NCBI RefSeq assembly: GCF_037078405.1
Contig: NZ_JAYMGZ010000002.1
Coordinates: 62,001-126,000 of the forward strand
DNA length: 64,000 nucleotides
Reading direction: 5' to 3'
Source of the DNA: Haloarcula sp. DT43
Lineage (GTDB): Archaea > Halobacteriota > Halobacteria > Halobacteriales > Haloarculaceae
A model generated the notes under the pieces. The model did no database searches. It was not told the origin of the DNA and saw nothing but the letters and a program-made list of their open reading frames with translations. Made by a program: the position numbers and the translations under genes. Position 1 is the stretch's first letter. Every line of letters starts with the position of its first letter. Below, one piece after another: positions 1-9,194 of this stretch.

Positions 1-439
1 ACGCGAGCAGGAGGCGGGACTCGCCGGAGACTCTGGCGATGTGTTTGGCCGCAGTCGGTGCAATCTCCCCCTTGGCGACGTGAATCCGGACGGACCGGGG
101 GAGGTCGTGGACGCGGGACCACTTGCGGATAAACGAGACCGAGGCTTCGCCGCCGGCCCGTTCGGCGGCGGCCTTGTAGGACCCCTCCCCGCGAACCAGG
201 GCCGCACACGCGGCCGCGCCGCGCAGGATGAACACGTTGTCGTCGGCACCGGCGGTGTTCTCGGAGAATTGCTCGACTGTTCTGGCGGCGAGTTCGAGGC
301 TCTCGGGGTCGTCGGGGTCGAACTCGATGGCCTCCTCGGGTCGCTGTCCGGTAAGCGCCGGGTCCCCGCGGATGACCGGTTTACCGACCGGCGACTCGCG
401 GTCGGTCGATGGAACGTAGTTGTCGGGCCCCTCAGGCAT
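1..439 (-). CDS. Conserved haloarchaeal protein, DUF7119-like (C-terminus cut by window edge)
   Basis: The reverse strand is open from an ATG at 439 to the left edge, giving about 146 residues without a stop, so the C-terminus lies outside the window. The start reads MPEGPDNYVPSTDRESPVGK. It is followed by an acidic stretch and then a helical region with RGEGSYKAAAERAGG and VSFIRKWSRVHDLPRSVRIH, which resembles a small helix-turn-helix-like module. From memory it resembles a conserved protein family known only from haloarchaea (DUF7119). Its function is unknown; a DNA-binding role is only suggested by the basic helical segment. Confidence 0.7.
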   Translation of the reverse strand, partial: MPEGPDNYVPSTDRESPVGKPVIRGDPALTGQRPEEAIEFDPDDPESLELAARTVEQFSENTAGADDNVFILRGAAACAALVRGEGSYKAAAERAGGEASVSFIRKWSRVHDLPRSVRIHVAKGEIAPTAAKHIARVSGESRLLLA

Positions 440-566
440 CGAGACGTGCTTGGGGAGCGCCGCACAAAAGTATCCCGTACGGGGTGCCACACAGGCTATT
501 GTAAGCCGTTCGAGGATGTCGCCGACCCGGCGTCGGCGCAGTCGGAACGCAGTTACAACAGGCTGT

Positions 567-713
567 CTAGTCGTCGGATGCGCTCTCGCGCTCTTCGCTC
601 ATGTGCTCCCAGATTTCTGTGCAACCGCAGCCATCCTCGACGTCGTCGAGGTGGTCTGTGGTCGGCTCTTCGCGTTCGGCGTCGTCGTCGTGGGTCTGTT
701 GTGCGTTCGTCAT
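567..713 (-). CDS. Small acidic protein with CxC motif
   Basis: A 48-residue protein starting MTNAQQTHDDD and ending ERESASDD. The C-terminal half has DHLDDVEDGCGCTEIWEHMS, a pattern I associate with small conserved haloarchaeal proteins. The two cysteines spaced CxC could bind metal. An upstream in-frame ATG at 749 would add 12 residues that look unlike coding sequence, so the inner ATG is preferred. It lies between the DUF7119-like gene and the divergent zinc-type protein at 986. No function can be assigned. Confidence 0.6.
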   Translation of the reverse strand: MTNAQQTHDDDAEREEPTTDHLDDVEDGCGCTEIWEHMSEERESASDD

Positions 714-985
714 CGTTTCTGTCACAGCGGCGACCGGCGTGGCCGCCACGTGGTGTCGTACTCCTTCGTAACGGTCCCATTATCTTAAACACGGACTCTC
801 CTGTAAGCTTGGCCCGCACTGCGACTTACAGGCAACATATGTGTGTATCTGGTACGGCACCCAACAAATAGTGGGTCATGATACCTCGACGCATCCACCG
901 CATGACTGCGGTGGCTTCGGCCCGGCCCCGGTGATACTTGCGACCGCCGATGCCCTCAGGTGCCTCGGGAATCTAATGAGATGTA
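714..985. other. Intergenic region with one perfect hairpin
   Basis: This 272-base gap separates two divergent small genes and has no convincing gene. It contains a perfect stem with 7-base arms, CCACCGC at 895-901 and GCGGTGG at 908-914, with a 6-base loop. AT-richer stretches at about 780-850 could carry the promoter of the leftward small gene. Confidence 0.5.
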
Positions 986-1327
986 ATGACGACCGACGTT
1001 CACCAGCTCGACGACGGGGCCTGGATTTCCGTCAACGACTCGCGGGAAGTGAACGTCTCGGACCTGTGGTTGTTGGCGCGAAGCGACTTCTGTGGGTGTG
1101 AGACGACGGATTTCCTCGCCGAGGGGTTCGTGAAAGTGGGTGTCGATTATCCGGATATTCAGGCGCGCATCGCCGGACAGTGTATCGCCTGTGGCGAGAG
1201 CGGCGTCACCGACTGGCTGACGGTCGGCCGCGTCGTAGACCCCGACTCCGGCGAGTTCCACGGCGTCGTCCACGAGAGCGTCCATTTCCCGGAGAAGCGA
1301 ACCCGGCTCGCCCGTCTCGAAGAATAG
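986..1327 (+). CDS. Small cysteine-containing conserved protein
   Basis: A 113-residue protein starting MTTDVHQLDDGAWISVNDS. It has a CxC pair (DFCGCETTD, near residue 36) and a CxxC pair (QCIACGES, near residue 70), which together could form a four-cysteine zinc site. The acidic composition and third-position GC fit the haloarchaeal background. It lies 92 bases upstream of the siroheme reductase on the same strand, but that gene has its own TATA-like element, so co-transcription is uncertain. No family was recognised with confidence. Confidence 0.6.
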   Translation: MTTDVHQLDDGAWISVNDSREVNVSDLWLLARSDFCGCETTDFLAEGFVKVGVDYPDIQARIAGQCIACGESGVTDWLTVGRVVDPDSGEFHGVVHESVHFPEKRTRLARLEE

Positions 1328-1380
1328 GCAATACTGTCTTGTTTCGGGGAGTGGGGGAGACGGTTGACGGCAAAGTGTGT

Positions 1381-1390
1381 TGTATAAGTC
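1381..1390 (+). promoter_or_regulatory. TATA-like element of the siroheme reductase gene
   Basis: TGTATAAGTC lies 30-39 bases before the ATG at 1420. The sequence around it is AT-richer than the rest. This predicts a very short 5' leader. Confidence 0.5.
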
Positions 1391-1419
1391 TGTGAGGCTT
1401 GTGGGAGAACACATTAGCT

Positions 1420-3183
1420 ATGCCCAGTAAAGTCGAGAAATGGAAAGACGAGGTTTACGGCAACGAGATACGGGAGCATCTGATGGAGTTCGCGGAGGAA
1501 GGCTGGGACGCCATCCCGGAGGACGAACACGACGCCTGGTTCGAGCGCTTCAAGTGGTGGGGCCTGTACCACCAGCGCTCCGGGCAGGAGTCGTATTTCA
1601 TGATGCGTATCGGGACACCCAACGGCGTCATCAAGCCGGGCCAGCTCGAAGTCATCGGCGAAATCGCAAAGGAGTACGCGACCGGCCCCGCCGACAACCC
1701 CGAGTTCGGCGACGCCTACTGTGACTGGACGACCCGCCAGTCCATCCAGCTCCACTGGATAAAACTGGAGGACATCCCGGAAATCTTCGAGAAACTCGAA
1801 GCCGTCGGCCTCGGCACCCAGCAGGCCTGCGGTGACTCCTGGCGCAACATCGTCGGCTGCCCGGTCGCCGGCAAGGACAAGCACGAGCACGTCGACGCCT
1901 GGCCCGTCGCCGAGGACCTCCACGAGACGTTCAAGGGCAACGACGACTATTCCAACCTCCCGCGCAAGTGGAAGGTCGCCATCGCCGGCTGTGACGAGGG
2001 CTGTGGCCAGGGCGACATCAACGACCTCGCCTTCGAGCCCGCCGAAAAGGACGGCGAACTCGGCTTCAACGTCCGCATCGGCGGCGGCCTCTCCCGCAAG
2101 GAGCCCCGTCTCGCCCGCGAACTCGATGTATGGGTGCCGCCGGAGCAGGCCGCAGACGTGGCCCACGGTATGTCCGCGCTCTTCCGCGACCACGGCGACC
2201 GCGAGGACCGCTTCAACGCCCGCATCAAGTTCCTCATGGACGAGTGGGGTCCGGAAAAGATGCGCTCGGTCCTGCAGGAGGAGTACGTCGACTTCGAACT
2301 CCCGACCGCGGGCGAGGACATGCGCGACCAGTACAGCTACAACACCGGGTCCCAGGACGGGCACAACGACCACGTCGGGATTCACGAGCAGAAGGACGGC
2401 AACTACTACGTCGGCCTGAACGTGCTGGTCGGCCGCATGGGTGCCGACGACGTGCTCGAACTCGCCGAACTCGCCGACGAGTACGGCTCCGGCGAGGTCC
2501 GCCTGACCCAGCGTCAGAACATCATCATCACCGACGTGCCCGAGGAGAACCTCGACGAGTTCACCAGCGAACCCCTGCTCGAGCACTACTCCCCGGACCC
2601 GTCGCCGTTCATGCGCGGCTCCATCGCCTGCACGGGCACGGAGTACTGCTCGCTCTCCATCGTCGAGACGAAGAACCGCCAGGTGCGCTACGCCCGCTGG
2701 CTCAAAGACAACGTCGAACTCCCCGAGGACCACAAGGACTTCCACATCCACCTCTCGGGCTGTACGGCCTCCTGCGCCCAGCCACAGATAGCCGACGTGT
2801 CCCTGCGCGGCATGAAGACGCGCAAGGACGGCGAACCGGTCGAGGCGCTCGACATCGGCCTCGGCGGCGGCCTCGGCGACGACCCGCGCTTCGCCGACTG
2901 GGTGGAGATGCGCGTCCCCGCCGACGAGGTGCCCGGCGCTATCAAGAACCTCGTCAACAACTTCAAGGACGCCCGCGAGGGCGGCGAGACCTTCCGTGAC
3001 TTCGTCGCGGACCGCGACGAGGAGACGCTGGCCGAGATGGTCGAACCCGAGGAGACGGACTACGACGACCCGTACATGCACAACACGAAGATGACGTGGT
3101 ACCCCTACGCCGAGGACGACGACATGCAGGCCTCGCCCGCGCCGACCGACGGCTCCGGCGAGCCCCTGCCGTCTGACGACTAG
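1420..3183 (+). CDS. Ferredoxin-dependent nitrite/sulfite reductase (siroheme, 4Fe-4S)
   Basis: The product has 587 residues, typical of the duplicated NirA/SIR family that carries out six-electron reduction of nitrite to ammonia or of sulfite to sulfide. The siroheme/4Fe-4S ligand pattern is visible: C404-x5-C410 (ACTGTEYC) and C448-x3-C452 (GCTASC). Two homologous ferredoxin-like halves are seen, with an additional GCDEGCGQ segment in the N-terminal half. The start MPSKVEKWKDEVYGNEI was chosen over an ATG 7 codons upstream because of the TATA spacing and family-like N-terminus. No nitrate reductase or nitrate transporter is adjacent, so assimilatory sulfite reduction is as likely as nitrite reduction. 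The last 25 residues are a low-complexity acidic tail. Confidence 0.88.
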   Translation: MPSKVEKWKDEVYGNEIREHLMEFAEEGWDAIPEDEHDAWFERFKWWGLYHQRSGQESYFMMRIGTPNGVIKPGQLEVIGEIAKEYATGPADNPEFGDAYCDWTTRQSIQLHWIKLEDIPEIFEKLEAVGLGTQQACGDSWRNIVGCPVAGKDKHEHVDAWPVAEDLHETFKGNDDYSNLPRKWKVAIAGCDEGCGQGDINDLAFEPAEKDGELGFNVRIGGGLSRKEPRLARELDVWVPPEQAADVAHGMSALFRDHGDREDRFNARIKFLMDEWGPEKMRSVLQEEYVDFELPTAGEDMRDQYSYNTGSQDGHNDHVGIHEQKDGNYYVGLNVLVGRMGADDVLELAELADEYGSGEVRLTQRQNIIITDVPEENLDEFTSEPLLEHYSPDPSPFMRGSIACTGTEYCSLSIVETKNRQVRYARWLKDNVELPEDHKDFHIHLSGCTASCAQPQIADVSLRGMKTRKDGEPVEALDIGLGGGLGDDPRFADWVEMRVPADEVPGAIKNLVNNFKDAREGGETFRDFVADRDEETLAEMVEPEETDYDDPYMHNTKMTWYPYAEDDDMQASPAPTDGSGEPLPSDD

Positions 3184-3504
3184 GACGGACTACTGGGCTC
3201 TCGCGCCTCGCTTCTCGCGGAACCGCGTGGCTGTCCACGTTTTGATTGCTCTCTGTCGTTCCTGTGGCCGGGAGCGCGCTCCGTCGCGCGACCCGGGGAA
3301 GGGCAGGCGTGCCTGAGGTGAGACACACCTTTCGTCGCCGTTGCTGTCGAGCAGACCGCGAGCGAAGCGAGCGGTTTCACGCGAATCGCACCGCGATTCG
3401 CGCTTTTTCCCCCACGTTTTTGCCGCGAGAGGTGAGCGCAATGCGCTCACCCGAGCGGGAAAAAGGTGGTTGGTAAGCCTTATTCGCGCCACTGGCGTAC
3501 CTGT
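3184..3504. other. Intergenic region with tandem perfect hairpins before rnpB
   Basis: No protein gene is supported in these 321 bases. Besides the terminator-like hairpin there is a second perfect stem of the same design: GGTGAGCGC (3431-3439), loop AAT, GCGCTCACC (3443-3451). A further near-palindrome of CGAGCG/GCGAGC type lies at 3357-3374. The AT-rich stretch at about 3474-3487 (GTAAGCCTTATTC) is a plausible promoter for rnpB. Confidence 0.5.
3381..3408 (+). terminator. Hairpin plus T-run downstream of the siroheme reductase
   Basis: GCGAATCGC (3381-3389) and GCGATTCGC (3393-3401) form a perfect 9-base stem with a 3-base loop, followed at once by GCTTTTT. The arrangement looks like an intrinsic terminator. 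It may end the reductase transcript about 200 bases after its stop codon. Confidence 0.45.
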
Positions 3505-3963
3505 GGGTGGCAGCGGGAGGCCGGCTCCCGTGGCGCAAGCCATGAGGAAAGTCCCCCCACCTGTCGGACAGGTGACCGGGCGCAAGCCCGGGGCGGGAGA
3601 CCGTCGGCTCTGGAACAGCAACGACACGTCGTCGCCGGACCGATGAGGTGTGCGAATCCCGAGCGAGGCTGGTCGTGCCCCACCAGACGGTGCGGCACGC
3701 GGCCAAAGCGAGGGAGAGTTAACCCACCGAGGGCAGCCGCGACCCGGTGACTCCGGGGCGCGCAGTTGTGGACCACAGCCGTGCTCCACACGTGGGCCAT
3801 CTTCGATGCCCCACGCTTCCGGCGACGGACCGATGGAACGGCGAAACCTCACCGGTGCAAGGCCGCGTCGACAGGTAGTCCGACGCCGCGCGCGAGCGCT
3901 GGACGCGGCCGCTGAGCCGAATGCCGGCCCGAACAGAAGGGGGCTTACTCCCCGCAGCCACTG
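3505..3963 (+). ncRNA. rnpB: RNase P RNA, archaeal type A-like
   Basis: This is the catalytic RNA that removes 5' leaders from pre-tRNA. Universal conserved blocks are visible in order: GAGGAAAGTCC (3543-3553), the ACAGCAACGACACG block (about 3614-3627), CGAAACCTCACCGGTGCAAGG (about 3842-3862), and near the end GAGCCGAATGCCGG followed by ACAGAAGGGGGCTTAC. The ends were set by the P1 helix: GTGGCAGCGGG at 3507-3517 pairs with CCCGCAGCCAC at 3951-3961 with one mismatch. The length of about 457 nt fits archaeal RNase P RNA. The exact 5' and 3' ends are uncertain by a few bases. Confidence 0.93.
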
Positions 3964-4020
3964 TGTGTCGCCAGCGACGGGTTCGATGGTTACAAGCCCG
4001 CGCCGGCCGCAGGCCCGGGT

Positions 4021-4632
4021 ATGACCGCAGCCGATCTCATCGACGCCGTTCGTGACGACCAGCAGACGGAACTCTCCCGACTGGGTTCCTCGAAGACGCT
4101 GTACGCCGACACCCGCGGCGAGATGGAACCGGACGTAGTGCTGGCGGCGGCGGCCGCCCGCGAGGGGGCGGCCCACGCGACCTTCGATGCCTGGAGCGAG
4201 GACGTCGACGACGACGCGGCGGCACTGTTTGCCGACGCGGCGGCCGAGACGGCACAGCGCCGCGATAGCATCGACGCCGACCCGGTCGACCGGACGCCGG
4301 CGATGCACGACGTGCTCGACGACCTCGACGGGACCGTCGAGCGCCTGGGCGGGTTCGTCGGCTGGACGCTCGTCGACAAGAAGGTCAAAGAGCAGTACAC
4401 CGGCTTCTTCACCGGGCAGGCGGACCCACAGACCGCGAGTACGTTCCGCAGTGCCGGGAGCGACGTGGAAGCGCTCCGGGATTCGGCCGCCGACCTGCTC
4501 GATGCCGTCTGTGACGGCGACGCCGACTGGGACGCGGCGGAGGCGGCCGCCGTCGACGTCGTCGCGACGGCCTACGACGAGTACTTCGAGACGCTCGAGG
4601 ACCTCGGCGTGAACCCGAAGCCGGTCTGCTAA
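4021..4632 (+). CDS. Ferritin-like/rubrerythrin-family haloarchaeal protein
   Basis: A 203-residue, helix-rich acidic protein. It starts MTAADLIDAVRDDQQTELSR and has the stretches SRLGSSKTLYADTRGEME and EQYTGFFTGQADPQTAS. It ends GVNPKPVC, a tail I recall as conserved in haloarchaeal homologues annotated rubrerythrin family. It lacks a CxxC rubredoxin domain, so it would be a ferritin-like helical bundle at most; di-iron ligands are not obvious. It lies between rnpB and uvrB, with 44 bases to uvrB. Molecular function is unknown. Confidence 0.72.
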   Translation: MTAADLIDAVRDDQQTELSRLGSSKTLYADTRGEMEPDVVLAAAAAREGAAHATFDAWSEDVDDDAAALFADAAAETAQRRDSIDADPVDRTPAMHDVLDDLDGTVERLGGFVGWTLVDKKVKEQYTGFFTGQADPQTASTFRSAGSDVEALRDSAADLLDAVCDGDADWDAAEAAAVDVVATAYDEYFETLEDLGVNPKPVC

Positions 4633-4676
4633 CCGGAACCACGCGGCTCAAGTCCGTTCGGCCCTAGCAGCCGACA

Positions 4677-6737
4677 ATGAGCGACACCGGCGGCCCCCTC
4701 TCTATCGACCGTCCCGACGCCGACCGCGAGTTCCGCGTCGACGCCCCGTTCGAACCGGCGGGCGACCAGCCCGAGGCCATCGAAGGGCTCGCGTCCGGCT
4801 TCCGCCAGGGGCTGGACCGACAGACGCTGCTCGGCGTGACCGGCTCCGGGAAGACCAACACCGTCTCCTGGGTCGTCGAGGAGATTCAGAAACCCACGCT
4901 GGTCATCGCCCACAACAAGACCCTCGCGGCCCAACTGTACGAGGAGTTCCGCGAGCTGTTTCCGGACAATGCCGTCGAGTACTTCGTCTCCTACTACGAC
5001 TACTACCAACCCGAGGCCTACGTTGAGCAGACGGACACGTTCATCGACAAGGACGCCTCTATCAACGACGAAATCGACCGCCTGCGCCACTCGGCGACGC
5101 GCTCGCTGCTGACCCGCGACGACGTCGTCGTCGTCGCCTCGGTGTCGGCCATCTACGGGCTCGGTGACCCGCGCAACTACATCGACATGTCCCTCTCGCT
5201 CGAAGTCGGGCAGGAAATCGAGCGCGACGACCTCCTCGGTCGCCTGGTCGACTTGAACTACGAGCGCAACGACGTGGACTTCACGCAGGGGACCTTCCGC
5301 GTGCGCGGTGACACGCTCGAAATCTATCCGATGTACGGCCGCTACGCCCTGCGGGTAGAGTTCTGGGGCGACGAGATAGACCGGATGCTGAAGGTCGACC
5401 CGCTCGAGGGCGAGGTCAAAAGCGAGGAGCCGGCGGCGCTGATTCACCCGGCGGAACACTACTCTATCCCCGAGCAACGGCTCCAGCGCGCTATCGACGA
5501 AATCGAGGAGCTCCTGGACCAGCGCATCCGCTACTTCGAGCGCCAGGGGAACCACGTCGCGGCCCAGCGCATCGAGGAACGAACGACGTTCGACATCGAG
5601 ATGATGCAGGAGACGGGCTACTGCTCGGGTATCGAGAACTACTCGGTCCACCTCTCGGACCGCGAGACGGGCGAGGCCCCCTACACCCTGCTGGATTACT
5701 TCCCCGACGATTTCCTCACCGTCGTCGACGAGTCCCACCAGACGCTCCCCCAGATTCGCGGTCAGTTCGAGGGCGACAAGAGCCGCAAGGAGAGCCTGGT
5801 CGAGAACGGCTTCCGACTGCCGACGGCGTTCGACAACCGCCCGCTGACCTTCGAGGAGTTCGAGGAGAAGACGGACCAGACGCTGTACGTGAGCGCCACG
5901 CCCGGCGACTACGAGCGTGACCACAGCGACCAGGTCGTCGAGCAAATCGTCCGCCCGACCCACCTCGTCGACCCGGCCGTCGAAGTGGCGTCGGCGACGG
6001 GGCAGGTCGAGGACCTGCTCGAACGCATCGACGGGCGAATCGAGCGCGACGAGCGGGTGCTGGTGACCACACTCACGAAACGGATGGCGGAGGACCTCAC
6101 CGAGTACCTGGAAGAGTCCGGCGTGGACGTGGCCTACATGCACGACGAGACCGACACGCTGGAACGACACGAACTCATCCGCTCGCTCCGCCTGGGCGAG
6201 ATAGACGTGCTGGTCGGCATCAACCTCCTGCGTGAGGGACTTGACATCCCCGAGGTTTCGCTCGTCGCCATCCTCGACGCCGACCAGGAGGGCTTTCTCC
6301 GCTCGGAGACGACGCTCGTCCAGACGATGGGGCGCGCAGCTAGAAACGTCAACGGCGAGGTGGTGCTGTACGCCGACGAGCGGAGCAACGCCATGCAGTC
6401 GGCCATCGAGGAGACCCAGCGCCGCCGGCGCATCCAGCAGCAGTACAACGAGGAACACGGCTTCGAGCCGACGACCATCGAGAAGGCGGTTGGCGAGACG
6501 AACCTGCCGGGGAGCAAGACCGACACCGGCGGCATCTCGGCCGACGGGGCGAGCGACGCCGACGACGCCGCCCGGCAGGTCGAGCAACTGGAGGAGCGAA
6601 TGCAGGAAGCCGCGGACAACCTGGAGTTCGAACTGGCCGCGGACATCCGCGACCGCATCCGCGAACTGCGCGAGGAGTTCGACCTCGACGGCGGCGGCGA
6701 CGACGGCGGCGTCCCCGCGCCCGGTCCCGATTTCTGA
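4677..6737 (+). CDS. uvrB: Excinuclease ABC subunit B
   Basis: UvrB (686 residues) is the damage-verification helicase of nucleotide excision repair. It receives DNA from UvrA and recruits UvrC, which is also in this window at 46065-47810. Visible landmarks are the Walker A motif GVTGSGKT (about residues 53-60), the aromatic beta-hairpin [11 protein letters not shown] (about 104-114), helicase motifs such as [19 protein letters not shown] and TMGRAARN, and a C-terminal UVR domain (about 637-665, [20 protein letters not shown]). Length matches the family. The start [13 protein letters not shown] gives the expected short N-terminal arm before the [11 protein letters not shown] block. Confidence 0.97.
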   Translation: MSDTGGPLSIDRPDADREFRVDAPFEPAGDQPEAIEGLASGFRQGLDRQTLLGVTGSGKTNTVSWVVEEIQKPTLVIAHNKTLAAQLYEEFRELFPDNAVEYFVSYYDYYQPEAYVEQTDTFIDKDASINDEIDRLRHSATRSLLTRDDVVVVASVSAIYGLGDPRNYIDMSLSLEVGQEIERDDLLGRLVDLNYERNDVDFTQGTFRVRGDTLEIYPMYGRYALRVEFWGDEIDRMLKVDPLEGEVKSEEPAALIHPAEHYSIPEQRLQRAIDEIEELLDQRIRYFERQGNHVAAQRIEERTTFDIEMMQETGYCSGIENYSVHLSDRETGEAPYTLLDYFPDDFLTVVDESHQTLPQIRGQFEGDKSRKESLVENGFRLPTAFDNRPLTFEEFEEKTDQTLYVSATPGDYERDHSDQVVEQIVRPTHLVDPAVEVASATGQVEDLLERIDGRIERDERVLVTTLTKRMAEDLTEYLEESGVDVAYMHDETDTLERHELIRSLRLGEIDVLVGINLLREGLDIPEVSLVAILDADQEGFLRSETTLVQTMGRAARNVNGEVVLYADERSNAMQSAIEETQRRRRIQQQYNEEHGFEPTTIEKAVGETNLPGSKTDTGGISADGASDADDAARQVEQLEERMQEAADNLEFELAADIRDRIRELREEFDLDGGGDDGGVPAPGPDF

Positions 6738-6863
6738 GGCTGGCGTCCCCGATACGGGCCCCAGTTCTGTGGCTCTACACCCCGCTTACTCGGTCGAGCG
6801 GCTAGCACGGACTGCAACGATACTTGTGTTCGGTCTGCTCGGACACCATCTCCACTTTGGTTA

Positions 6864-6902
6864 ATACAACCAAAATTGTTTTACGCGCTACCGCAGTTGT
6901 AT
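6864..6902 (+). promoter_or_regulatory. Candidate cobalamin operator A at the cbiT promoter
   Basis: ACAA-N6-TTGT (6866-6879) runs directly into TTTTA (6879-6883). That TATA-like element ends 26 bases before the cbiT ATG at 6909. A second TTGTAT lies at 6897-6902, so TTGT repeats with a 21-base period. ATACAA at 6864-6869 and TTGTAT at 6897-6902 also form an inverted repeat 27 bases apart. The layout is the same at cbiH (10558-10596). Confidence 0.7.
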
Positions 6903-6908
6903 AGCGTG

Positions 6909-7523
6909 ATGTCCCGCGTCTCGCTCCCACACGACGCGAAGGCCGGTCCCACCAAGCCGGAGGTCCGGGCCGTCCTCGCCAGCAAACTCGCTCTCACCGG
7001 GGCCGACCACTTCGCGGAGGTCGGGTCCTGTACCGGAGCCGTCACCGTCGAGGCGGCGCGCCGGGCCGGGCGGGTCACTGCGCTCGAACGCAAAGCCAGT
7101 CGACTCGACGTGACTCGCAAGAACCTCGCCGCCAACGGCATCGACGCCGACGCTGATGTCGAACTCCGCGAGGCAGAGGCTCCGGAGGGGCTGCCCGACG
7201 ACGCCGACGCCCTCTTTCTGGGCGGGTCGCGCAACTACGAGGCCGTCCTCGACCACGCCGTCGAGACCGGCGTCGACCGCATCGTGATGAACGTCTCGCG
7301 CCTGGAAGTCGCCGGTGCGGCGACCGAGGCCTTCCGTGAGCGCGACATCTTGGAGGAAGTCGTCCAGTTCCAGGTGAGCCACGGTTACGAACTCGCCGGC
7401 GCGACGAGCTTCGACTCGGAGAACCCCGTGTACATGCTCGTCGGCAGCGCCAGCGAGGACGTGGCCGCCGACGGCTGTGGCGGAACGCGCGACGCGGCGG
7501 CGGCAGACGGAGGGCGGCGATGA
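6909..7523 (+). CDS. cbiT: Cobalt-precorrin C15/C12-methyltransferase (decarboxylating) CbiT
   Basis: CbiT (204 residues) methylates the corrin ring at C15 and decarboxylates the C12 acetate in the cobalt-early pathway. It is the class I methyltransferase half of CobL; the other half, CbiE, is at 25162. The SAM-binding motif I is visible as EVGSCTGAVTVEAARR (about residues 36-51), and the family motif LFLGGSRNYEAVLDHA is near residue 100. The start MSRVSLPHDAKAGPTKPEVR, 26 bases after the TATA-like element, predicts a leaderless mRNA. The stop overlaps cbiL (ATGA). It is the first gene of the cbiTLF transcript. Confidence 0.9.
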   Translation: MSRVSLPHDAKAGPTKPEVRAVLASKLALTGADHFAEVGSCTGAVTVEAARRAGRVTALERKASRLDVTRKNLAANGIDADADVELREAEAPEGLPDDADALFLGGSRNYEAVLDHAVETGVDRIVMNVSRLEVAGAATEAFRERDILEEVVQFQVSHGYELAGATSFDSENPVYMLVGSASEDVAADGCGGTRDAAAADGGRR

Positions 7524-8317
7524 CCCTCTACGGTATCGGCCTCGGGCCCGGACAGTCGGACCTCGTGACGGTGCGGGGCAAACGCGCACTCGAATCGGCC
7601 GACGTGGTGTACTCGCCGGGGCGGCTCTCGCGGTCGGTCGCGACCGAACACGTCCCCGAGGAGCGCATCGGCGACCTCGACTTCCCGATGACGCGCGACG
7701 AGGAGAAACTGCGGACGGCCTGGAAGGAGGCCGCCGCCGAAATCGCGCCGACCGCCCGCGACGGCGACGCCGCCTTCGTCACGCTGGGGGACCCGAACGT
7801 CTACTCGACGTTCGGCCACCTCCGGCGGACCCTCGCCGCCTTCCACCCCGAGGTCGACCTCGAAGTGGTGCCCGGCGTCAGCGCCATGTCGGCCTTCGCG
7901 ACGGCGCTGGGCGTCGAAATCACCGCCGGCTCCAGCCTCGCCCTACGCGAGGCCGACCGCGGCGCGTCCCCGACCGGTCCCGACCGGATGATTCTGTTCA
8001 AGGTGACCGACGCGCCGGCCACCCACGAGGGGCTGGTCGAGGCCGGCTACGACGTGGTGTACGGCCGCCGGCTGTTCATGGAACAGGGCGAGACGGTCGT
8101 CACCGACGACCCGACCGACATCGACGAGCGAGACTACTACACGCTGGCCTACGCCGAGAAGCCCGAGACGCGCGTCGAGCAGGCGACCGACGCCTTCCTC
8201 GAAGCGGCCGACGAGAGCGGCGTCGTCACCGACGGCGGTGAGAACGGTTCCGGAGAACTCCTGCGACAGGAGCGCTCCGAAGCCGCCCTCTGTGGTGACG
8301 AGGTGCAGCATGACTGA
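7520..8317 (+). CDS. cbiL: Cobalt-factor II C20-methyltransferase CbiL
   Basis: A 265-residue class III (tetrapyrrole) methyltransferase that adds the C20 methyl group to cobalt-factor II. The N-terminal glycine loop YGIGLGPGQSDLVTVRG (residues 4-20), the GDPNVYS motif (about 92-99) and VPGVSAMSAFATALG (about 116-130) are diagnostic of the fold. The AGSSLAL segment and length fit CbiL rather than CbiH or CbiF. It overlaps cbiT by 4 bases and cbiF by 8, so translation is probably coupled. The C-terminal 25 residues are a variable extension. Confidence 0.88.
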   Translation: MTLYGIGLGPGQSDLVTVRGKRALESADVVYSPGRLSRSVATEHVPEERIGDLDFPMTRDEEKLRTAWKEAAAEIAPTARDGDAAFVTLGDPNVYSTFGHLRRTLAAFHPEVDLEVVPGVSAMSAFATALGVEITAGSSLALREADRGASPTGPDRMILFKVTDAPATHEGLVEAGYDVVYGRRLFMEQGETVVTDDPTDIDERDYYTLAYAEKPETRVEQATDAFLEAADESGVVTDGGENGSGELLRQERSEAALCGDEVQHD

Positions 8318-9194
8318 CCAGGCTGGCGAGACGGACCCGCAGGACGCCATCGACGCCGTCGCCGGCAACCGCGACGACCGCGTCTACGAGCACAGCGCCG
8401 GCGACGAACAGGACGGCATCCCCTTCGTCGGCGCGGGGCCGGGGCACCCTCGCCTGTTGACCGTCGCCGGCCGCGACCTGCTCGCCGACGCCGATCTCGT
8501 GGTCCACGCCGGCTCGCTCGTCAACAGCGAACTCCTGGAGGAGTACTGCGCCGACGCCGAGACGGTCTCCTCTATCGGCAAAGACCTCGAGGAGCTGATT
8601 CCGCTGATGCGCGACGCCTACGAGGCCGGCGACACCGTGGTCCGCCTCCACAGCGGCGACCCCGCGATTTATGGAGCCGCCCTGGAGCAGATGGACGCCC
8701 TGGAACACGAGGGCGTCCCGACCTACATCGTCCCCGGCGTCACCTCGGCGTTCGCCGCCAGCGCGACGATGCGCACGCAGTTGACGCTGAACGAGGTCGC
8801 CAACCACGTCGCCTTCACCCGCCCGCAGGGCAAGACGCTGGACGCCGAGGAGGACCACATCTCCGAGTTCGTCGGCATGGGCGACGTGACGACGTGTATC
8901 TATCTGGGGACTCACGCCGTCAGCGAGACGATGGACCGGCTGCTGGAAGAGGGCCACGACCCCGAAACGCCGGTGGCGGCCGTCTACCACGCGTCCTGGC
9001 CCGACGAGGACGTCATCGAGGGGACGATTGCGACCATCGGCGAGAAGCTGGAAGACGCCGGGTACCGCGCCTCCGCGATGGTCGTCGTCGGCGACGCCGT
9101 CGGCGGCGAGGACTACGAGCGCTCGTTCCTCTACGGCGACTGGGCGAACCGCGGGAGTGATTCGGGCGACAGTTCGCAGGAGGCCGACGACTAG
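8310..9194 (+). CDS. cbiF: Cobalt-precorrin-4 C11-methyltransferase CbiF
   Basis: A 294-residue class III methyltransferase that methylates C11 of cobalt-precorrin-4. After a 36-residue acidic leader, the core begins with PFVGAGPGHPRLLTVAGR. SGDPAIYGAALEQM lies near residue 113, and YIVPGVTSAFAASATMRTQL matches CbiF/CobM well. The ATG at 8310 lies in the end of cbiL. An in-frame ATG further upstream at 8238 is inside cbiL and gives an uncharacteristic N-terminus. It is followed by a 345-base non-coding stretch that breaks the cluster before cbiG. Confidence 0.9.
   Translation: MTDQAGETDPQDAIDAVAGNRDDRVYEHSAGDEQDGIPFVGAGPGHPRLLTVAGRDLLADADLVVHAGSLVNSELLEEYCADAETVSSIGKDLEELIPLMRDAYEAGDTVVRLHSGDPAIYGAALEQMDALEHEGVPTYIVPGVTSAFAASATMRTQLTLNEVANHVAFTRPQGKTLDAEEDHISEFVGMGDVTTCIYLGTHAVSETMDRLLEEGHDPETPVAAVYHASWPDEDVIEGTIATIGEKLEDAGYRASAMVVVGDAVGGEDYERSFLYGDWANRGSDSGDSSQEADD

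Noticed and set aside
41-871. Long forward frame over the start of the window
   Set aside because: Its translation is Arg/Gly-rich and lies opposite the DUF7119-like gene and the small acidic protein. It is an antisense shadow.
900-990. Possible tRNA-like fold around the hairpin at 895-914
   Set aside because: No acceptor stem, T-loop or anticodon arm could be built around it.
1414-3081. A 555-codon reverse frame opposite the siroheme reductase
   Set aside because: High-GC coding DNA opens long antisense frames. The translation is Val/Leu-rich without domains, while the forward frame has all ligand motifs.
3190-4308. Long reverse frame across the RNase P RNA region
   Set aside because: It runs over conserved RNase P RNA blocks and an intergenic region, and the protein is Arg/Ser-rich with no fold.
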